Source of the DNA: Candidatus Rifleibacteriota bacterium
Lineage (GTDB): Bacteria; UBP17; UBA6191; JACPRK01
DNA: 9,793 bases
Assembly (NCBI GenBank): GCA_016213865.1
Contig: JACQZL010000395.1
Coordinates: 1 to 9,793 of the forward strand
Direction of reading: 5' to 3'
Each line of letters begins with the position of its first letter. The first letter of the stretch is position 1. Under the pieces are notes generated by a model. That model did no database searches. It saw only the letters and a list, made by a program, of their open reading frames with translations, and had not been told where the DNA came from. Both the position numbers and the translations under genes were made by a program. Positions 1 through 6,657 of this stretch are shown one piece after another.

Positions 1-164
1 CAGGCGGGTCTGTCCTTCGATGCGCGGCCTGACAGCCGCTACTCAGGATGCGCGGGCACCCGCCACCACCAAGACAAGGAGAAGCCCCGACGCGGTGATG
101 CGGTTTCCCACCTTTCGGGGACGCTCCCGTGGGCCCGGGGCCACCGGGGAGGGTTCACGCCGTC

Positions 165-173
165 TGCTATCAT
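165..173 (+). promoter_or_regulatory. possible extended -10 element overlapping the permease start
   Basis: The sequence TGCTATCAT fits an extended -10 box (TG, one base, then TATCAT against TATAAT). It overlaps the first ATG of the permease at 172. If it is used, transcription would begin near 180 and translation would have to use the second in-frame ATG at 184, giving an almost leaderless message. I see no convincing -35 box and no well-spaced Shine-Dalgarno for either ATG; a GGGGAGG at 147-153 lies too far upstream. This is a motif match only. Confidence 0.25.
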
Positions 174-1254
174 GTCCGTTCCAATGCTCGATACTGTCGT
201 GAACCTCGTCGGGTTCGGCCTGAAGGCCCTCGAAGAGAACCTCGTTGGAAAGCTCTCCGGCGCCTTCATCCCGGCGTTCTTCGTCGCCGGTGGGGTCGGC
301 GTCTTCATCCCCAAGGCCGTCGTGGTGAAGTACCTGTCGCCGCAAGCGAACCGCTTCACGGCCTATCTCGTGGCTTCCGTCGCGGGCGCGGTCCTCTCGG
401 TCTGCTCGTGCGGCATCATCCCGCTCTTCGCCGCCTTCTATGAGCAGGGAGCCGGCCTGGGCCCCGCCGTGACGTTCCTCTTCGCGGGACCGTCGATCAA
501 CCTCATCTCGATGTTCTACGGCTTCTACCTGCTGGGAAGCCGGATGGGGCTGGCCGTCATCGGAACCGTCATTGTCACGGCGATTGCCCTGGGCGTCACG
601 TTCCAGGCCCTCTTTGGCGAACGCAAGGCGGCCCCCGAACCCGCTCCCGAGCCGCTCCTGGGCGCGGCCACCCGGGGGTTCTGGCCGACCTTCTTCTTCT
701 TCGCGTTCCTGTTGATGATGACCCTCCTCCTGCCCCTTCAGGAAATCCCGTGGAAGGTGAAGCTGGCCTGGGTGGGCGTGAACCTGATCGGCCTGCTCGT
801 GACCTTGAGGCTCCACTTCTCGGGTGCCGACGTCAGGGCGTGGGTCGAGAAGAGCGTCTTCTTGATCCGCCGCCTCCTTCCCCGCATCCTGATCGGGATC
901 TTCCTCTTGGGCATCCTCCAGGGACTGGAGAAGCAGGACCCCACGGCGTTCCTCACCTTTCGACAGACGGTGGGCAACTCGGGCGTGCTGGCCTGCCTGT
1001 GCGCGTCACTGGTCGGCGCCATCCTCTACATGGGCAGCATCCTGGCCGTCCTCACGGTGAAGGCGCTGATGGCGATGGGGATGGCCGGAGGTCCCGCCCT
1101 GGCCTTCGTCGTCGCCGCGCCAGGCGTCAGCTTCTCCACGCTCTTCGCGGTGGCCGAGGTGATCGGGATGCGCCGATCCGCGGCCTACTACGCGCTGGTC
1201 GTGATCTTCGCGGGGCTCGCGGGCTGGGTGGCGGGAGGGCTGGGGCTGGTATGA
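172..1254 (+). CDS. DUF318/ArsP-type membrane permease
   Basis: A 360-residue polytopic membrane protein of the permease family that includes ArsP organoarsenical exporters and many members of unknown substrate (DUF318, ArsP_1). The first half carries the family signature: C78-S-C80-G followed by I-I-P, then AGPSINL at 105-111. The second half has a mirrored hydrophobic block ending in AAPGVSFSTL at 315-324, as expected for a protein built from two related halves. About eight hydrophobic segments are visible, with a charged Pro/Glu-rich loop at about 150-162. Length is normal for the family. ATG 172 was chosen because it is the first start in a frame that is otherwise open to the left edge; ATG 184 (residue 5) is an alternative. 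The stop overlaps the next gene by ATGA, so the two are probably co-translated. No ArsR-like regulator or arsenic gene is nearby, so arsenic as substrate is not supported. Confidence 0.85.
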   Translation: MSVPMLDTVVNLVGFGLKALEENLVGKLSGAFIPAFFVAGGVGVFIPKAVVVKYLSPQANRFTAYLVASVAGAVLSVCSCGIIPLFAAFYEQGAGLGPAVTFLFAGPSINLISMFYGFYLLGSRMGLAVIGTVIVTAIALGVTFQALFGERKAAPEPAPEPLLGAATRGFWPTFFFFAFLLMMTLLLPLQEIPWKVKLAWVGVNLIGLLVTLRLHFSGADVRAWVEKSVFLIRRLLPRILIGIFLLGILQGLEKQDPTAFLTFRQTVGNSGVLACLCASLVGAILYMGSILAVLTVKALMAMGMAGGPALAFVVAAPGVSFSTLFAVAEVIGMRRSAAYYALVVIFAGLAGWVAGGLGLV

Positions 1255-2030
1255 AGACGGGGAGGCGGCTTGGGGCCTGGGGCTTGGGGCTTGGGGCGGG
1301 ATGCGGCCGCGGGCTTGGGCTCGCTGCGGTCATGGGGATCCTATTTTTGGGCGTGGCCCCTCTGGTGGCCTGCGATCCAGATCACGCCTGGAGCCAGACC
1401 GCCAACTCCTCGGCGCCCATGATGCTCCCCCGGGCAGTGGAGGCGATGGTCGACGTCCTGGTCCGACGGACCGAGCCTCCTCCGACCGCGAAGGACCGGG
1501 TGGCCCTTCTCTCGGTGGCGGACGACTCTCCGGCCGAGAGCCGAATCGCGGAGGCGCCCAACCGGTTCGCCGCTCTCTTCGAGCAAGCCCTGCGCCGTCA
1601 GACGGGAACCACCGTCCTCACGCAGTCCGCGATCGTAGAGGAGCTGCACCAGAGCGGCCTCGGCGCGGAAGCGCTGTACAGCCCCGCGTTCTTCGCGAAG
1701 CTGGTCGCGCGCAAGGGGGCCACGCTCATGTTGAAGGTCCGGTTGGCGGCCTACGCTCGGGAGATACGCTCGTTGACCGATCTCAACCCGGCCAACCGCG
1801 GGCTCGAGGCTACCCAGGTCGTCCAGCGCCTCCGAGTTCGACTCTCGCTCCAGGACCCCGACGGCCGCTACCGCTTCATCGACGAGGTCGAAGGAACCGC
1901 GTTCGAAAGCTACATCTTCGCCATGAGGGGCGGACAGCCCGTCTCCGCCGCCGAAGCCTTCATCGAGCGCCCTGGCCGGCGGCCCCTGGACTGGACGGCG
2001 CTGAAGGACCACCAGCACTTCAAGTTCTAG
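1251..2030 (+). CDS. predicted lipoprotein, possibly CsgG/LpoB/FlgO-like
   Basis: A 259-residue protein I do not recognise by name. The N-terminus has a basic start (KTGRR), a hydrophobic stretch and a lipobox L38-V-A-C41, so export and lipidation at C41 are likely. Residues from about 72 onward read like an alternating alpha/beta domain: a VALLSV strand, a helix with FAALFEQALRR, then VLTQSAIVEELHQSGLG, and a GATLMLKVRL strand. That order resembles the CsgG/LpoB/FlgO group of envelope proteins (strand, helix, then a 'gene product of unknown state' strand), but this is pattern inference only. The start overlaps the permease stop (ATGA), with GGGAGG 12 bases upstream. Residues 7-24 come from a heptamer repeat, so the second in-frame ATG at 1332 may be the real start; it keeps the lipobox but loses the basic n-region. 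It could be an accessory protein of the permease or simply a neighbour. Confidence 0.7.
   Translation: MKTGRRLGAWGLGLGAGCGRGLGLAAVMGILFLGVAPLVACDPDHAWSQTANSSAPMMLPRAVEAMVDVLVRRTEPPPTAKDRVALLSVADDSPAESRIAEAPNRFAALFEQALRRQTGTTVLTQSAIVEELHQSGLGAEALYSPAFFAKLVARKGATLMLKVRLAAYAREIRSLTDLNPANRGLEATQVVQRLRVRLSLQDPDGRYRFIDEVEGTAFESYIFAMRGGQPVSAAEAFIERPGRRPLDWTALKDHQHFKF
1269..1296 (+). repeat. four tandem heptamers (CTTGGGG type)
   Basis: Four back-to-back 7-base units, CTTGGGG, CCTGGGG, CTTGGGG, CTTGGGG, lie inside the predicted signal-peptide coding part of the lipoprotein gene and explain its Gly/Leu/Trp low complexity. The array sits right at the gene junction, which suggests it may really be intergenic and that translation begins at the later ATG (1332). 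Confidence 0.75.
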
Positions 2031-2048
2031 CGGAGGTCATCGTGGCCC

Positions 2049-2079
2049 CTGTCAGCGGGGCGCGCGGCTGCGCTAGAAT
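2049..2079 (+). promoter_or_regulatory. possible sigma-70-type promoter for the REC-SpoIIE gene
   Basis: CTGTCA at 2049-2054 (four of six against TTGACA) and TAGAAT at 2074-2079 (five of six against TATAAT) are separated by 19 bases, a slightly long spacer. Transcription would begin near 2086 and leave a leader of about 23 bases. The preceding gene ends at 2030 and the gap is only 78 bases, so read-through from upstream is equally possible. Confidence 0.35.
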
Positions 2080-2082
2080 AAT

Positions 2083-2102
2083 CGGCCACGGCCGGTTGGC
2101 CG
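2083..2102 (+). other. short hairpin just before the REC-SpoIIE start codon
   Basis: CGGCCA (2083-2088) pairs with TGGCCG (2097-2102) around an 8-base GC-rich loop. It ends six bases before the ATG at 2109, where a Shine-Dalgarno sequence would be expected and none is visible. It could limit ribosome access or be a fortuitous GC-rich inverted repeat. Confidence 0.35.
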
Positions 2103-2108
2103 TTTCCC

Positions 2109-3761
2109 ATGCCCGGCAAGAAACCCCGTCCCCGGATCCTGGTCGTAGACGACTCGACGCTGGTCTGCAAGACCATCGGGTCGGTGTTGAATTCGCAGGG
2201 CTACGAGGTGAGCAGCGCCACCTCCGGCGAAGAGGGGCTGGAGTGCCTGAAGCGGGAGTTGCCGGACGCGATCCTGTGCGACATCGTGATGCCCGGCATC
2301 GACGGCTACGAGTTCTGCCGCCAGGTCAAGGCGCGGCGCAGGACGCGCAACATCCCGGTCATCCTGCTGACCTCCCGCTCCGATCCGCAGGACAAGGTCA
2401 AGGGACTGGACAGCGGCGCGGCCGACTACGTCACCAAGCCCTTCGACGCCGGGGAACTTCGCGCCCGCATCGCCGCCCATCTGCGCATCGTGAAGCTGCA
2501 AGAGGAGCTCCGGACTCGCAATCGGCTGCTCGAGGACACCCGCCGCCAGCTCGAGGACAAGGTTGAGGCGCTCTCGCTGGCTTACCAGCACCTGTCGGAC
2601 CTGCAAGTCAAACGACAGAAGGCACTGGAGATGGCGTACAAGGTGCAGCTCGGTTTGCTCCCCTCCAGCAACCCGAAGATCGAGGGCTACGGTTTCGGCT
2701 CGGGGTTCCTGCCCGCCGAGAACATCGCCGGCGATTTCTACGACTACATCCCGCTCGACCGCGGCCGCTGGGGCATCGCGATCGGGGACGTGGCGGGCAA
2801 GGGACTGCCAGCCTCGTTGTTGATGGTGCTGACCAAGACCCTGCTGCGCACCGAGGCGATGCGCGAATCCAGCCCGGGTCGCGTGCTCGAGAGCGTCAAC
2901 CGGCTGATCATCGCGAGCTACGGGAGCGCCGAAGCCGTGACGCTCTTTTACGGCATCCTCGACCCGGCCTCCAATTCGCTCACGTTCTCGAACGGCGGGC
3001 ACGAGTTCCCGATCGTCTGCTCGACCCGACGCCGCACGTGCGTCGAACTGACGACCGGCGGCACCTTCCTGGGCATCTTCCCGGACGCCCGCTACAACGA
3101 GGCGAGGGTCTTCCTGACGGACGAGGATCTGCTCCTCTTCTACACGGACGGCCTCTTCCACTTGCAGATAGGCGATCGCCCGCTCGGCAGCGGGACGGGC
3201 CTTCGCGACTTCCTGAGCGAGTGCCACGAGGAGGATGCGGAGCCGCTCCTGGCCGCGTTGCTCTCGGCCAAGCCGGCGCCCGCCCTGGGGACCGACGACG
3301 TCACGGTCATCGCGATGCGCTGCCGCCGCCCATCCGACCGCCGCGATCTGGGCTACGTGGACATCTACAACACGCAGTCGAGCCTCAAGGACGTGCGGGA
3401 CTTCACTCGGCTGGTGGCCGATCAACTGGAACTGCAGGCCACGGTCGCCCACGAGCTGAGCTACGCCGTCGACGAGGCGGTCACGAATGCCGTAGTGCAC
3501 GCCTACGACGGGCCGAACGCCGGACAGGTGCAGGTCCATTTCCACTTCGATCCCGAGCGGCGAACGCTGGAGACCGCCGTGGTCGATCACGGCCGCGGTG
3601 TCGGCCCCACGGCGCTCCAGGACCCGCTGGCTCTGCTGACCGCCAACCCGCTCCGGCCGGACGGACGCGGACTCCTCTTGATGAAGAGCCTGACGGATCG
3701 GCTCGAGCTCGTGCCGACCGAAGGCGGCGGAACTACCGTCCGCATGATGCGACGAATATGA
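2109..3761 (+). CDS. response regulator fused to SpoIIE phosphatase and RsbW-like ATPase
   Basis: A 550-residue cytoplasmic signalling protein with three domains. REC (about 8-125) has acidic D14 and D15, phospho-acceptor D58 in CDIVMPGIDG, T88 and K110 (TKPF). A charged helical linker (about 126-185) follows. The PP2C/SpoIIE phosphatase (about 190-405) keeps its metal-binding motifs GDFYD (208-212), GDVAGKG (226-232), NGGHE (295-299), FYTDG (344-348) and GTDD (394-397). The C-terminal HATPase (about 420-550) shows an N-box with E456, N460 and HAY (464-466), a DHGRG box (493-497) and GRGLLLMK (519-526), typical of RsbW-type serine kinase/anti-sigma domains. Expected role: a sensor kinase phosphorylates D58, which tunes a phosphatase acting on a STAS anti-sigma antagonist, while the ATPase domain acts as the opposing kinase or as an anti-sigma factor. 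No STAS, sigma-factor or histidine-kinase gene lies in the window. All catalytic residues I checked are intact. Confidence 0.93.
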   Translation: MPGKKPRPRILVVDDSTLVCKTIGSVLNSQGYEVSSATSGEEGLECLKRELPDAILCDIVMPGIDGYEFCRQVKARRRTRNIPVILLTSRSDPQDKVKGLDSGAADYVTKPFDAGELRARIAAHLRIVKLQEELRTRNRLLEDTRRQLEDKVEALSLAYQHLSDLQVKRQKALEMAYKVQLGLLPSSNPKIEGYGFGSGFLPAENIAGDFYDYIPLDRGRWGIAIGDVAGKGLPASLLMVLTKTLLRTEAMRESSPGRVLESVNRLIIASYGSAEAVTLFYGILDPASNSLTFSNGGHEFPIVCSTRRRTCVELTTGGTFLGIFPDARYNEARVFLTDEDLLLFYTDGLFHLQIGDRPLGSGTGLRDFLSECHEEDAEPLLAALLSAKPAPALGTDDVTVIAMRCRRPSDRRDLGYVDIYNTQSSLKDVRDFTRLVADQLELQATVAHELSYAVDEAVTNAVVHAYDGPNAGQVQVHFHFDPERRTLETAVVDHGRGVGPTALQDPLALLTANPLRPDGRGLLLMKSLTDRLELVPTEGGGTTVRMMRRI

Positions 3762-3827
3762 TCCTCCCTCTGGCTGGCGGCCGCCGCGCTGCCGAAGTCA
3801 GATAGCGGGCACGGTCCGGCGTCCCCC

Positions 3828-3842
3828 GGCGCCCGGGGCGCC
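3828..3842 (+). other. GC hairpin in the gap before the DUF486 gene
   Basis: GGCGCC at 3828-3833 can pair with GGCGCC at 3837-3842 around a 3-base CGG loop, followed by only two T. It lies 66 bases after the regulator stop and immediately before the AAAGGA ribosome site of the next gene. It may be a weak terminator or leader structure; the T-run expected of an intrinsic terminator is missing. Confidence 0.3.
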
Positions 3843-3846
3843 TTCC

Positions 3847-3852
3847 AAAGGA
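3847..3852 (+). promoter_or_regulatory. ribosome binding site deciding a TTG start
   Basis: AAAGGA ends nine bases before TTG 3862. This, with the family-like N-terminus read from that codon, supports the unusual TTG start of the DUF486 protein. Confidence 0.55.
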
Positions 3853-3861
3853 CAACCTCTC

Positions 3862-4305
3862 TTGAGCACCATCCTCCTCCTTCTGGCCAGCAACATCTTC
3901 ATGACGCTCGCCTGGTACGGCCACCTGCGGTTCAAGCAAGTCGAGCTCTGGCAGGTCATTCTGGTCAGTTGGTTGATCGCCCTGCCGGAGTATTGCCTGC
4001 AGGTCCCGGCCAATCGCTGGGGCCACGGCCGGTTCTCGGCCTTTCAGCTCAAGATCCTGCAGGAAGTGATCACGCTCACGGTGTTCGTCTTCTTCGCCGT
4101 GAAGTTCCTCGGAGAGAGCCCGCGCTGGAACCACCTCATCGCGATGGTCCTCGTCTTCGCGGCCGTCACCTTCGCTTTCTTGCCGGCCGGGGCTCCGCAG
4201 CGGGGGAGGCGGTCAGAACCTCACGCCGGGGTACCGCCGCTCCAGGAGAGAGCCCGGTCGGCCCCGACCGTTCAGCCCACTGCCGCCTCGAGCCTGCGCA
4301 GATAG
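3862..4305 (+). CDS. DUF486 family small membrane protein
   Basis: A 147-residue product. Residues 1-108 match the DUF486 family, four-helix proteins related to small drug/metabolite transporters whose substrate is unknown. Characteristic stretches are SNIFMTLAWYGHL (10-22), ILVSWLIALPEYCLQVPANR (33-52), FSAFQLKILQEVITL (58-72) and a final hydrophobic helix at about 91-107. The start is TTG, preceded by AAAGGA at good spacing. Family members normally end near residue 110-120. Here about 38 further hydrophilic Arg/Pro/Ser-rich residues follow, and the last 34 bases overlap the 3' end of the convergent transketolase gene. The tail looks like read-through into sequence not selected as protein, which suggests loss of the ancestral stop or an indel near codon 110. 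The membrane core is intact. Confidence 0.85.
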   Translation: MSTILLLLASNIFMTLAWYGHLRFKQVELWQVILVSWLIALPEYCLQVPANRWGHGRFSAFQLKILQEVITLTVFVFFAVKFLGESPRWNHLIAMVLVFAAVTFAFLPAGAPQRGRRSEPHAGVPPLQERARSAPTVQPTAASSLRR

Positions 4306-6464
4306 GCCTTCGCGCGGGCCGGGTGGTCGCGGATCAGCTCGAGCATGCGGGCGCAGAGCGCCTCGACCGTGAAGCCAAACTTCGTGGCCAGGGCCTGTTC
4401 CGGAGCGGACTCGCCGAAGTCGGCCAGGCAGTACTCGCTGCCAAGGTCGCCCGTGAGGGCCTTCCAGCCGTGAGCGGTCGCTGCCTCGACGGCCAGCCGT
4501 AGCGGCACCGTGGGCAGGAGGACGGCGTCTCGAACGGCCTGTGGTTGCGCCAGGAAGAGCTCGACCGAGGGGACCGAGAGGACGCGCGCGCGCTTGCCGT
4601 GCCGGGTCTCCAGGTGCTGGGCCGCCTCCAGCGCCAGCCAGACCTCCGAACCGGTCGCCAGCACCTGCAGGTCCGGCTGCCCGGGCCCGCCGTCGCGGAC
4701 CGCGTAGGCGCCCTGCGCGAATTCGCTCGAGCGGCCGCGGCACTGCTCCAGCACCGGCAAGTCCTGGCGCGAGAGCACGAGGACCACGGGCCCCGCATCG
4801 GCCGGCCTCGACAGGATGTACCGCCAGGCCTCGACGCACTCGTGAGCATCGGCGGGGCGGATCACGGTCACCCGCGGGATCGAACGCAGCGAGACGAGCT
4901 GTTCCACGGGCTGGTGCGTCTCGCCGTCCTCGCCCAGCAGGATGCTGTCGTGAGTGAAGATGAAGGTGACGGGCACGCGGGAGATGGCCGCCAGCCGGAT
5001 CGCGGGCCTCATGTAGTCGGCAAAGGCGAGGAAGGTGCCCGTGTACGGCAGCAAGCCGCCGTGCAGCGCCAGCCCGTTCGCAATCGAGCCCATCGCATGC
5101 TCGCGGACGCCGAAGTGCAGGCCGCGGCCCTTCCAGGTCCCCTCCTCCAGCCCGTCGACGAAGTAGCCGGCAGCCTTCTCGAACCCGTCGGTCTTGGTGG
5201 AGTTGGCCAGGTCCGCCGACCCTCCGACCAGACACGGGACGGTCTTTGCCAGGGCCGCCATCACCTGGCCCGAGGCGGTCCTGGTGGCCAGCTTCGGCTT
5301 CTTCGATACGTCGACGACCGAGAGGGCCTCTTCGGCCCGGCGGCGCAGCAGGTCCCCGCCTTCCGGGGAGAAGCAGAGGTCCCAGTCTTGGGCGCGCTCG
5401 GGGTGCGCCCGGCGCCAGTCGCTCAGCCGTTCCGTCCAGGCGGCCTGCCGGCGGCGGCCGGCCTCGAGCCCGGGCTTCAACACGTCCTGGACGAAAGCAG
5501 GCATCCAGAAAGTCTCGTCGGCGGGGTGGCCGAATCCCTCCTTGAACTTGCGGATGGCCGCCGCGCCGAGCGGACTGCCATGGGCGTCCGGCGTGCCCTC
5601 CTTGACCGTTCCGTGCGCGATCTTCGTGTGTCCGACGATCAGCGTCGGCAGGCCCCGGACTTCGAGGGCCCGGGCCGTGGCCGCGCGCAGCGCCTTGCGA
5701 TCGTGCCCGTCCGGCACGTCGATCACGTGCCAACCCATCGAAGCAAAGACGCCCGACACGTTGTCACGCATCGTCTTTTCGGTCGGCGAGGCCAACTGGA
5801 TGCGGTTCGAATCGTAGAAGACAACCAGGCGATCGAGGCCGAGGCGCCCCGCCAGCGAAGCAGCCTCGTGGCAGACACCTTCCTGAAAGTCGCCATCGCC
5901 CGCAAGGGCCCAGGTGCGGTGGTCGATCAGCTCGGGGCCGAAAGCGCTGCGCAGGAGGCGCTCGGCCAGGGCCATCCCGACGGCGTTGGCGAACCCCTGT
6001 CCCAGCGGGCCGGTCGACGTCTCGACGCCCGGGCAGAGCCCGCGCACCGGGTGTCCCTGGGTGGGGCTTCCGAGCTGGCGGAAGTTCTGGAGGTCCGCCA
6101 TCGTGAGCCGGCCCTGCAGGTAGAGCAACGTGTAGAGCAACATCGACTCGTGGCCCGCCGACAGCACGAACCTGTCACGGTCGAGCCAGTGCGGGTCGGG
6201 ACTGGCCTTCAGGAAGTCGTGGAAGAGCACGTAGGCAAAGTCGATGCTGGACAGAGGGCCGCCCGGATGTCCCGAGTTGGCCTTCTCGACCCCGTCGAGG
6301 ATGAGGCACTTGAGCGTGTTGACGGCCAGTTGCTCCATGGCGCCGGCGAGCGCGGGCTCGCCGATCGCAGCCGAGCCTCCGGGCAGCCGGGCCAGAGCGG
6401 CCCTCGCCGCGGGCTCGAGGGTCTCGGGGGAAGGAAACGGAAAGTTCATTGTCGCAGGCGCCAT
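4272..6464 (-). CDS. tkt: transketolase
   Basis: A 730-residue thiamine-diphosphate enzyme that moves two-carbon ketol units between sugar phosphates in the pentose phosphate or Calvin pathway. It is cytosolic and normally a homodimer. The N-terminal ThDP domain has SGHPGG (64-69), GH (104-105), GHP (137-139), GPLGQG (152-157) and the metal/diphosphate motif GDGDFQEG (189-196) with N220. The Pyr domain has the activating Glu in REHAM (E455), the aromatic set F478/F481/Y484, and HDS (505-507), GEDG (511-514) and THQP (516-519), plus SRQDLP (565-570). The C-terminal domain ends with FGESAPE (683-689). All expected catalytic residues are present. Compared with well-known enzymes it has about 45 extra N-terminal residues, and HDSILLGEDGETHQP replaces the common SIGLGEDGPTH form. 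ATG 6464 is supported by AAGGAG at 6475-6480. No other pentose phosphate gene lies nearby, so it appears monocistronic. Confidence 0.96.
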   Translation of the reverse strand: MAPATMNFPFPSPETLEPAARAALARLPGGSAAIGEPALAGAMEQLAVNTLKCLILDGVEKANSGHPGGPLSSIDFAYVLFHDFLKASPDPHWLDRDRFVLSAGHESMLLYTLLYLQGRLTMADLQNFRQLGSPTQGHPVRGLCPGVETSTGPLGQGFANAVGMALAERLLRSAFGPELIDHRTWALAGDGDFQEGVCHEAASLAGRLGLDRLVVFYDSNRIQLASPTEKTMRDNVSGVFASMGWHVIDVPDGHDRKALRAATARALEVRGLPTLIVGHTKIAHGTVKEGTPDAHGSPLGAAAIRKFKEGFGHPADETFWMPAFVQDVLKPGLEAGRRRQAAWTERLSDWRRAHPERAQDWDLCFSPEGGDLLRRRAEEALSVVDVSKKPKLATRTASGQVMAALAKTVPCLVGGSADLANSTKTDGFEKAAGYFVDGLEEGTWKGRGLHFGVREHAMGSIANGLALHGGLLPYTGTFLAFADYMRPAIRLAAISRVPVTFIFTHDSILLGEDGETHQPVEQLVSLRSIPRVTVIRPADAHECVEAWRYILSRPADAGPVVLVLSRQDLPVLEQCRGRSSEFAQGAYAVRDGGPGQPDLQVLATGSEVWLALEAAQHLETRHGKRARVLSVPSVELFLAQPQAVRDAVLLPTVPLRLAVEAATAHGWKALTGDLGSEYCLADFGESAPEQALATKFGFTVEALCARMLELIRDHPARAKAYLRRLEAAVG

Positions 6465-6474
6465 TCTTCTGCCT

Positions 6475-6480
6475 CTCCTT
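6475..6480 (-). promoter_or_regulatory. ribosome binding site of transketolase
   Basis: Read on the minus strand, AAGGAG lies ten bases before ATG 6464 and is followed by AGG. It favours that codon over the second in-frame ATG at residue 6, before which no purine-rich site is seen. Confidence 0.6.
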
Positions 6481-6496
6481 CATCGGTTGGGATGCA

Positions 6497-6555
6497 GCAA
6501 GACAGGATACAGGATGACAGCCGGCCGACGGGCAAGACGAGGATGCAGGATGCCA
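6497..6555. repeat. degenerate direct repeat in the tkt / helical-protein divergent gap
   Basis: Two copies of a 23-24 base unit, at 6497-6519 and 6532-6555, each begin GCAAGAC, continue AGGAT and CAGGATG and end in CA, differing by one inserted base and a few substitutions. Within each copy the AGGATNC core is itself spaced by seven bases. The pair occupies the centre of the 193-base divergent intergenic region, where both promoters must lie, so it could be a regulator site or a member of a repeat family. Confidence 0.6.
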
Positions 6556-6618
6556 CCCACCCGAGTCGGGAACCGCGCGCGACAGGGCGGGGCCACTCCA
6601 CATGTGAGCTGCCCACCG

Positions 6619-6627
6619 TGGTAAGGT
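6619..6627 (+). promoter_or_regulatory. possible extended -10 box of the helical/SPFH operon
   Basis: TGGTAAGGT fits TG, one base, then TAAGGT (weak against TATAAT). It is placed to give a leader of roughly 25 bases before ATG 6658. No good -35 box is visible at 17 bases, so this is a weak prediction. Confidence 0.25.
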
Positions 6628-6644
6628 AGAGCCGCACGAGACGC

Positions 6645-6650
6645 GGGAGG
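6645..6650 (+). promoter_or_regulatory. ribosome binding site of the helical protein gene
   Basis: GGGAGG lies seven bases before ATG 6658, a standard spacing that fixes this start. Confidence 0.65.
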
Positions 6651-6657
6651 CTGACTG

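Noticed and set aside
1..171. Possible upstream gene end or minus-strand signal peptide (GLLLVLVVAGARAS then stop)
   Set aside because: The minus-strand frame resembles a signal peptide but stops directly after it, and no frame gives a recognisable protein. The permease frame is open to the left edge, but no ATG, GTG or TTG precedes 172.
172..1254. Arsenic-resistance locus
   Set aside because: Only the permease fold is shared with ArsP; no arsR, arsC, arsM or similar gene is adjacent, and the DUF318 family has varied or unknown substrates.
2073..3590. Long minus-strand open frame opposite the REC-SpoIIE gene
   Set aside because: Low-complexity Arg/Val/Gln-rich translation without motifs; the plus-strand gene has every catalytic motif of three domains.
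4213..5733. Arg/Gly-rich 506-residue frame on the same strand as transketolase
   Set aside because: A shifted-frame shadow of tkt, made of Arg, Gly, Pro and Ala runs typical of out-of-frame GC-rich DNA.
4545..6629. Long plus-strand open frame antisense to transketolase
   Set aside because: It mirrors the real gene in a GC-rich codon-position pattern, has no family motif, and the transketolase on the other strand is certain.
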